From the NCBI GenBank assembly GCA_027257055.1, contig JAPVLO010000001.1, positions 12,361,501-12,425,500 on the forward strand: 64,000 nucleotides of DNA. The letters are read 5' to 3'. The notes beneath the pieces are model-generated. The model was not told where the DNA came from. It made no database searches and saw only the letters and a program-made list of their open reading frames with translations. Origin of the DNA: Cephalopachus bancanus. Taxonomy: Eukaryota; Chordata; Mammalia; Primates; Tarsiidae. The position numbers and the translations under genes were made by a program. Positions 57,713 to 64,000 of this stretch are shown piece by piece; the first letter of the stretch is position 1, and each line of letters opens with the position of its first letter.

Positions 57713-59039
57713 AAAGGCCTTTCTGCTAATGTTCCAGATTTACTAACATTTCCTGCTCCAACTGTCTTCTCTCTTGGACTTCCTTTTACTGATTATGCTG
57801 CACTAGAAATTTTTTCTTGGATTGTACCTCAAAATATTTGGGACCTCGGGTGTTTTGCAACCAAGGGTCCTCTTCTATTCTTTGTGTGCTCCTCCTGATG
57901 TTGGTTCACCAAGTATGTTCAGCTGCATTCACACTGTGGTTCATAGTAAACCCTGCTTTTCATATTTGCTTTATTCTTGGCTTCAGCATTGTTGGATCTG
58001 GCAGAGGCTCTGATAAGCAAATGGCCAAGAGCTGTCTTGACAGGGAAGAGGTGACTTTGAGGCCGAAGAGAGGAGAAAAGCTGAGAGAACAGAGTAGAAA
58101 GAATTGGAGCATGGCAAATTTTAAAAAATAAATAAATTATTTTGCTTTACTTTCATCTTATCTGTATTAAAATGTTATTTTTCCTCAGATAGATAAAAGT
58201 CCACTGCAAGTTCATTTCCAGATGCTTCAATAAAAAATTAAGTTGATTCATATTAATAAAAAAGATAATAAGAATGATAGGAGAGTCTTCAGTGAGCACA
58301 AAAGCCATAATGTTTTGAATGATGAATGCTTATGTGAACTTTAAAAATTAAAGATATCTATTAGACATCACATACATCATGGAGAAGATAATGTCATGTC
58401 TTCTGTCTAAGTCCAAATAAAGAATAAAGTATCATTTCAAAGATCTAAGAGTTCCATGTAATTTAGGTCTCCATAAGGGAGAGCAAGTCAGCATAAGATG
58501 CAAAGAGACAATTGTCATAGTAGCATCTTACAGCCTTTTAGTTTTAAAGACCTGAGGTTAGGCCAGATTTATTGCTTTCTGTTGCATTTCATCACAATAA
58601 AGGAGCAGAAGAAATAAATAAGAACCTTCAAAAAACACCTATTCAGTGAATCAAATTAATCATTTTAAAAAGTTCTAAATTGGAAGTCACACTGAAACAA
58701 ATGAGAAGGGAATTAATTTGGAACTCCTAGGAAAATGACATGTAGCCAGTACTGGATTCAGTTCAATTTTAAATCAGAACAACTTTTATGTCTTACCATC
58801 TGCCTCACCAAGAGCCTTGTAAAATCTGAACACTACAATCTTTAGAGAGATTCAAATATGAGGAAAGCTTTTTTTTTTTAAAGGCCATTTGATGAATATA
58901 AAACCAGAATAAATAACGTTGATGCTTGCCCATAAATAGAGTTAGTAATTAGCGATTACTGGAAAGAGACATCACATCTGTCATGGTGTGGGCTCAAACA
59001 TTCCATGTGAACTTCTGCCCCCAACAGAGCCTTGCAGGG
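57713..59039. other. Unassigned sequence
   Basis: Includes a 104-codon plus frame (57817-58131) with an early hydrophobic stretch (VLLLMLVHQVCSAAFTLW). I recognise no family and it ends in low-complexity sequence, so I do not call it a gene. Confidence 0.45.
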
Positions 59040-59160
59040 TTCCAGCAAACGGCCTTCTGTCCCATGCAATAGATTAGCAAATTGAGACTAAGAGAAGAAA
59101 AAGACGAGAGCTGCCTTCCTCCGACTTGTAAACTGAGAAGAGTCAGAACTGAAACTATAC
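59040..59160 (-). mobile_element. MIR SINE, antisense
   Basis: AGCAAATTGAGACTAAGAGA, a degraded middle, and GAGTCAGAACTGAAACTAT fit the antisense MIR wording (GAAACTGAGGC...CAGAGCTGGGA). Confidence 0.5.
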
Positions 59161-60764
59161 ACTGTTGATTTTACATGTAACACTTTTTTTTTAAGGCAAG
59201 GAACATGGAACAAATCACCTCTTGCGGCAGTGGTTTTGTGTTCTAATTAGATATTGAGGTGAGCTGGATAGAAGGCTTTGCCATGCTGATAAAGTAGACC
59301 CTTTACTTTGTATACATATGCATGCTTTTAGAGACATTAATCAATTGTAAGCTTTAGTTCGGGGATAAGGTAGGAACGTTATCATATTTTGTTTAGTTGA
59401 CTCTTCTGAAGCTCCTCAGGACATATGCTGTAAATCATTTGTCTTTTCAATCCCAGGTCTTATACACCGCCTGCTCAATTAAGTGAATGGCTATGCAAAG
59501 AAAGATGGAATCCCCAGGAAGAAAGAAGGGGACAATGTGTTCATATTCGGAAAAAAAGTAATAATATGCTTGAATCAAGGTTTTACTGAAACTGATCATT
59601 TTAAGAAAAGATTCCAGAAGAGCCAGTACACTTGGATGGTAGGCACTAATGTAATAGATTGAGCTATTCTCTGCACAGTCTTGACCCAAATGCCATCATT
59701 TTTAAGAATACCAAAGCACTAACTATGTATTGATTTAACATTTAGCATGAGCCAAGGACTTTAACTGGGTTAAAATGTCAAATAAGACACTGTCTTTCCC
59801 CAAATGGAGTTCACAGGAGACACCCAAGCAGATAAATATATGGGATATAAAGTGACATAGGTGCTAAGATAGTCCCTATGCTGCAGCTAGGGGAGCTTTG
59901 AGAAAGGAGCATCATCTATCAGGTGTGGGGCAGTGAGCTTGACTCTGTGGGGAGAGCAGGTTAGGTACTGGTTTCTGACAGCTCATTCGTCAATTACATT
60001 CTCACATCCTCCTTCCAGGCCGTGAGAAAAGTAATTCATCAAGAGTGATACCTGTTTCATGTTGTTGCTCCCCCGGTAGTAGACCCTGTCTCCCCTACTA
60101 ATTGAAAGAATAGACTAAAAAAGCTTAGCTCATATATGAACTAGATCTTGAAATTAAACCAGGATGCAAACTTGCAGAGAAGTAGCTATGATAAGTAGAA
60201 GGGGTATTTCAACACCAAAACCCTGAAGAAAGAAATAGAACTTCACGTTTGAAGATAATACAGAATGTAGAGGGTGAAGCTGAAATGAAAGAGACAACAA
60301 ACAAAGCTAACTGAAGTTGTAAAATGATGCCAATGGCTTGGAAAGATAGGATTCATTATGGCCACACTTACAGGTCAAGAAAGCAAACTGGACACATTTA
60401 TCTTATGATGGCTAAAGTTTAATTAAATTTGGTGAAAATATAAAAATAATCATTGTCAGCATTTTCTCAAAATGGAAGGGCACATTTGTATGTCTGGGAA
60501 AATCTACAAAAACTTTCTGGATTTGACATTCTGTCTGCCTATAAAAACTTTGGAAATATGTAAATGAGTGATTGTATCTAAATATGTTCTCAATTCTGGA
60601 TATGCTTGAGACATTCTAAAATCCATCTTTACTTATTTCCTCTTTTTATTCCATGACGTGCCCTTCTGGATGTGCTCATGAATGTTAGCCTTTAGTGTGT
60701 AACAAACAACCTTCAAGACTTGGTGTCATAATAGATAAGGGAGGACCACTTCTCAAATCCCTCT
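59161..60764. other. Mostly unassigned; weak old repeat trace
   Basis: 59710-59960 loosely resembles an antisense old LINE/L2-like tail (GACACTGTCTTTCCCCAAAT, GAGTTCACAGGAGACA). Not firm enough to name. No coding frame. Confidence 0.35.
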
Positions 60765-60955
60765 GTGTAAATGCTAAAACTATATCATTCTTAGAAAAAA
60801 AACACTGGAATAAATCATTGTAACCTTATATTAGGTAATAGTTTCTCAAGTATGATGCCAAAATAATGGTGACAAAATCATAACTACACCAAAAATTAAC
60901 TACACCAAAACTACACCCAAGTTTATAACTACACCAAAATTAATAACTATTGTGT
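60765..60955 (+). mobile_element. L1 ORF2 fragment, extra copy
   Basis: CATTCTTAGAAAAAAAACAC, AGTTTCTCAAGTATGATGCC and AATGGTGACAAAATCATAAC repeat, with some divergence, the stretch at 62246-62392 of the L1 downstream. The tract AACTACACCAAAA is locally repeated three times at its end. Out of order relative to the following L1. Confidence 0.75.
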
Positions 60956-60984
60956 TTGATATTGTATTGTCCCAATACCAAACC

Positions 60985-63205
60985 AGACAAAGACATTCCA
61001 TGAAAACTACTGACGAAAGTCCCTTATGAATATGAAAAGAAAAATATTCAACAAAAAGCTAGCAGCAAAATCCGGAAACATATAAAAGGGCTTGTTCTCC
61101 TTGACCAAGTTGGATTTATCCCAGGAGTGTAAGGTTGGTCCAAGATATGAAAGTCTATTTATGTAATGCATCATATTAATATAATACAGCACAAGAGTCA
61201 AATGGTCATCTCAATAGACTCAGAAAAAGCATTTGACAAAATCTAACATCCTTTCATGATGAAAGCACTCAATAAATGAGAAACAGAAAGCTGCTTCCTT
61301 GACCTGATAAAGCTTTATACCTAAGATCGGAACAAGACAACGCTGTCTTGCTCTTACCACTTCAATTCAGTAATATACTAAAGGTTCTAGCCAGGGCATT
61401 TAGTAAGAAAATAGAATGTGTACATGATTCAGAGGAGAAAACAAGGTATAAAATAATCTATTTTCAGATAATGGGATATTGCAGAAAGAAAACCCTAAGC
61501 AGTCCATACAAAAAATAGAACCAATGAGTGATTTCTGTATATTTGCAGGATATGATATCAGTAAACAAAATCAGTAGTATTTCTATAAATTTGCAACTCA
61601 AATATAAATTTATGAAGACAATTCCAACTACAAATAGCATCAAAAAGAATGAGCATTGGATTAAATTTAACAGACCAAGCATGAAATTTGTATAGTTAAA
61701 ACTGTAAACTATTGTTGAAAGAAATTAAAGCAGTCTCAAATAAATGGAAAGTCATTCTTTGTTCATGGATTGAAAGACAGAATCCTGGAAAAATAGCAAT
61801 GCCCCTCAAAGTGGTTTACAGATGACATGCAGTCTCTATTAAAATTATAACTGAAATTTTTGCAGAAACTGACAATCTGACCTTAAAATTAATACGTAAA
61901 TACATGAGACCTAGACTAGCCAAGACGATCTTTACAAAGAAGAGCAAAATTATAAAACTGATACATCCCTATTTCAAAATTACTACAGAGTTACAGTAAT
62001 CAAGACAGTGTGGCACTTGTATAATGCTTGATATATAAATCAATGAGATTGAAATTAAGAGTTCAGAAATAAAAACATTTACAGCCAATTAATTTTGACA
62101 AGAGTGCTGAGGTCATTTAGTGAGAAAAGACTAGTCTTTTTGACATATGGTGTTTAGACAACTGAAATAAGCAAAAAATTGAAAGTAGACCCATATTTCA
62201 CATTACATATAAAAATCAACTAAAAATGGACCATGGAACTAAATGTAAATGCTAAAGCGATAACATTCTTAGAAAAAAAACACTGGAGTAAATCATCGTG
62301 ATCTTAGATTAGGCAATAGTTTCTTAAGTATGATACCAAATTAATGGTGACAAAATAATGCATTTACACCATAATTAATAACCAGTGTGGTTTTTAGGGC
62401 ACCATCAAGATGGTGAATACACAGCCAACAGAATGAGAAAATATTTGAAAATTTTTATCTGATGTGGGACTTTTCTAGAATATTTACAGTACTCTTACAA
62501 TTTAACAATTAGAAGACTAACAATCTAATAAAGAAAAGTAAAGGACTTCAATAAATATGTCTCCAAAAAATAAATACAGCTGATCAATACGAATAGAAGA
62601 AGATGGTCAAAATCATTAGTAATTTAGGAATGCAAATTAAAACTACAGTGAGTTACACTTTATACCCCAAAAGGCTAAAATAAAAAGTCATACAGACAAT
62701 AACAAGTGTCAACAAGGATCTGAAGCAATTGAAACTCTAATACCCTGGTAGTAGAATTGTAAAGTGGTGCACCCACTTTGGAAAAAATTTGGCAACTCTG
62801 CAAAATGTTAAATATAGAGTCATCATATAACTCAGAATTCTTCTCCTAGGCATAGACTCAAGAGAATTAAAAAAATATGTCCACACAAAAACCTGCACAT
62901 GACAAGTATGTATAGAAACATTATTCCAAATAGTAAAAAACAAACAAAAAAACCAACCTGAAAACAATCAAATGTCCACCAATTGAAAGAAATAAAATAT
63001 GGTCTATTCATGCAATTGAATGTAATTCAATATAAAAAGAAATGACATCTTGATCCACCTACAAAATATATGAACCATGGAAACATTATTCCAGAAAAGT
63101 GAAAAAAGTGTCCAAAAGGCCACTATAGTATAATCTCATTTACGTGAAGTGTCCAGAATTGGCAAATCCAAAGAGACAGAGAGTTGATTGGTGGTTGCCA
63201 GGAGC
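60985..63205 (+). mobile_element. Old L1 ORF2/3' part, sense
   Basis: From the RT palm (AGTTGGATTTATCCCAGGAG, CAATAGACTCAGAAAAAGCA, TTTGACAAAATCTAACATCC) through ATGGACCATGGAACTAAATG to ORF2 C-terminus and 3' UTR (GAGTTGATTGGTGGTTGCCA). Many indels and stops. Older than the lineage-type L1s. Runs to about 63205 without an obvious A tail. Confidence 0.85.
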
Positions 63206-63319
63206 ACTCAGATTGTTCTGAGTTTTGTTTCCAAATGACCTCACTGGAAACTATCTACCTCCATAGTGAACAATCCATTATTATAAAAGACACACTTTTT
63301 TCCTGACCTGTTTATGCCA

Positions 63320-63612
63320 TTCTGTTTTCTGGACATCCTGATCCATCTTTCTTTCTAAGCACAAATGCAATCCCTTACCTTCCTAAGCAGAATGAATCAC
63401 TCTGTCTTCCATGCGCTGCATAAACATTTTGATTTGGCATAAATAATTGTGTGCACATTTAGTTGGTGATTTTCATGGTTGTCCTCTTTCTCCTAAAATA
63501 CTGTAAGTTACTTGAGGCTGGGATGCATGTGTTTGTCCTTATTACCTTATCCAAGTCAGCTTTTAGAATAGTGTTTTGCACACAATAATCTTTCTATAAA
63601 TATTTATTAAAT
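63320..63612 (+). mobile_element. L2 3' end
   Basis: CTGTAAGTTACTTGAGGCTG, TTAGAATAGTGTTTTGCACA and CTATAAATATTTATTAAATG: the normal L2 tail in sense. Confidence 0.75.
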
Positions 63613-64000
63613 GGAATATTTAGAGAGTAACATTTTCACACAAAAAAGAATATGTAATAGACATTAAAAAGAAAACTTGTTCACTTCCTCTGTATTTTAT
63701 GCCTAAGTAACAAGACAAGCTAGGACTCATTCAGAGCAGAAATAAAATGTTTTGAGCTAAGTGCAATCTAAATTTGTTCTAATTTATTCACTGCTATATT
63801 ATATGCTTTTGACTGGTAAGAAAAGATTATAGCCCCAATACCATTTTCTCTTTTAGCTCAATCTTGGCCATTTGGTGATGGGCTGTAGGATGCTAATGAC
63901 TTAAGAACTGACCCATGGGTGGCTGTCTTTTTCCCCTTGTTCATGTGAAAACCACTCCCTCAGTGAGTTGAGATGGAGAGTCCTCTCTGTGCCTGTGAAA
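63613..64000. other. Unassigned sequence
   Basis: No repeat or gene recognised up to the window edge. Confidence 0.5.

Noticed and set aside
57817..58131. 104-codon frame with a hydrophobic stretch like a signal peptide
   Set aside because: No recognised domain, no promoter or splice evidence; ends in low complexity. Kept as unassigned.
1..64000. Nuclear copy of mitochondrial DNA
   Set aside because: I saw no stretch resembling mitochondrial genes; not excluded for short or old copies.

Overview
This is nuclear DNA from a primate, AT-rich and built almost entirely from layered transposable elements. I find no convincing host protein-coding gene, rRNA or tRNA gene. It is best read as intergenic or deep intronic sequence. 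The primate call rests on about 17 dimeric 7SL-derived Alu elements with target-site duplications, alongside L1, L2, MIR, MaLR-type LTRs and MER5A. The freshest Alus share a left-arm variant (CCTGAGCCCACGGGTTCGAG, then CTACAATAAATCAAAAAATT) that matches neither the human AluJ/S/Y consensus nor the lemur/galago consensus as I remember them. A tarsier-like primate is my best guess; that is inference, not proof.

Layout. 1-5.9 kb: old LTR, L2 and MaLR relics. 5.9-9.7 kb: two antisense L1 fragments, one carrying an Alu. 10.2-11.3 kb: an old LTR split at a TTAA by a 601-bp piggyBac-type element. 11.6-11.8 kb: a small GC-richer island that looks like an exon or promoter. 13.5-20.1 kb: Alus, an L1 fragment and a rearranged mariner with three terminal-repeat copies. 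22-24.8 kb: an Alu and an L1 with a 5' inversion. 25.4-25.75 kb: an unusual tandem-plus-inverted repeat. 28.5-29.6 kb: L1 with a nested Alu, then another Alu. 32.3-33.5 kb: an L1 broken by a small LTR-end retrocopy and by a mariner MITE. 35.8-40.4 kb: truncated L1, Alu, MER5A split by a solo LTR, another LTR, and a second mariner. 41-50 kb: microsatellites, two Alus, MIR and L2. 50.7-56.5 kb: MLT1-type LTR, four Alus (one split by a copied 134-bp segment, another inserted in a THE1/MST-type LTR). 56.8-64 kb: L2, MIR and an old L1 with a repeated segment.

The most unusual content is the set of cut-and-paste DNA transposons (one piggyBac, two mariner relics of different families, one mariner MITE) and two copies of a roughly 70-bp element that looks like the R region of a retroviral LTR carrying a poly(A)-like tail, as if an LTR-initiated short polyadenylated RNA had been retrotransposed by L1. 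No genes here work together as a pathway. The longer open reading frames are translations of Alu, L1, mariner, piggyBac or microsatellite DNA.
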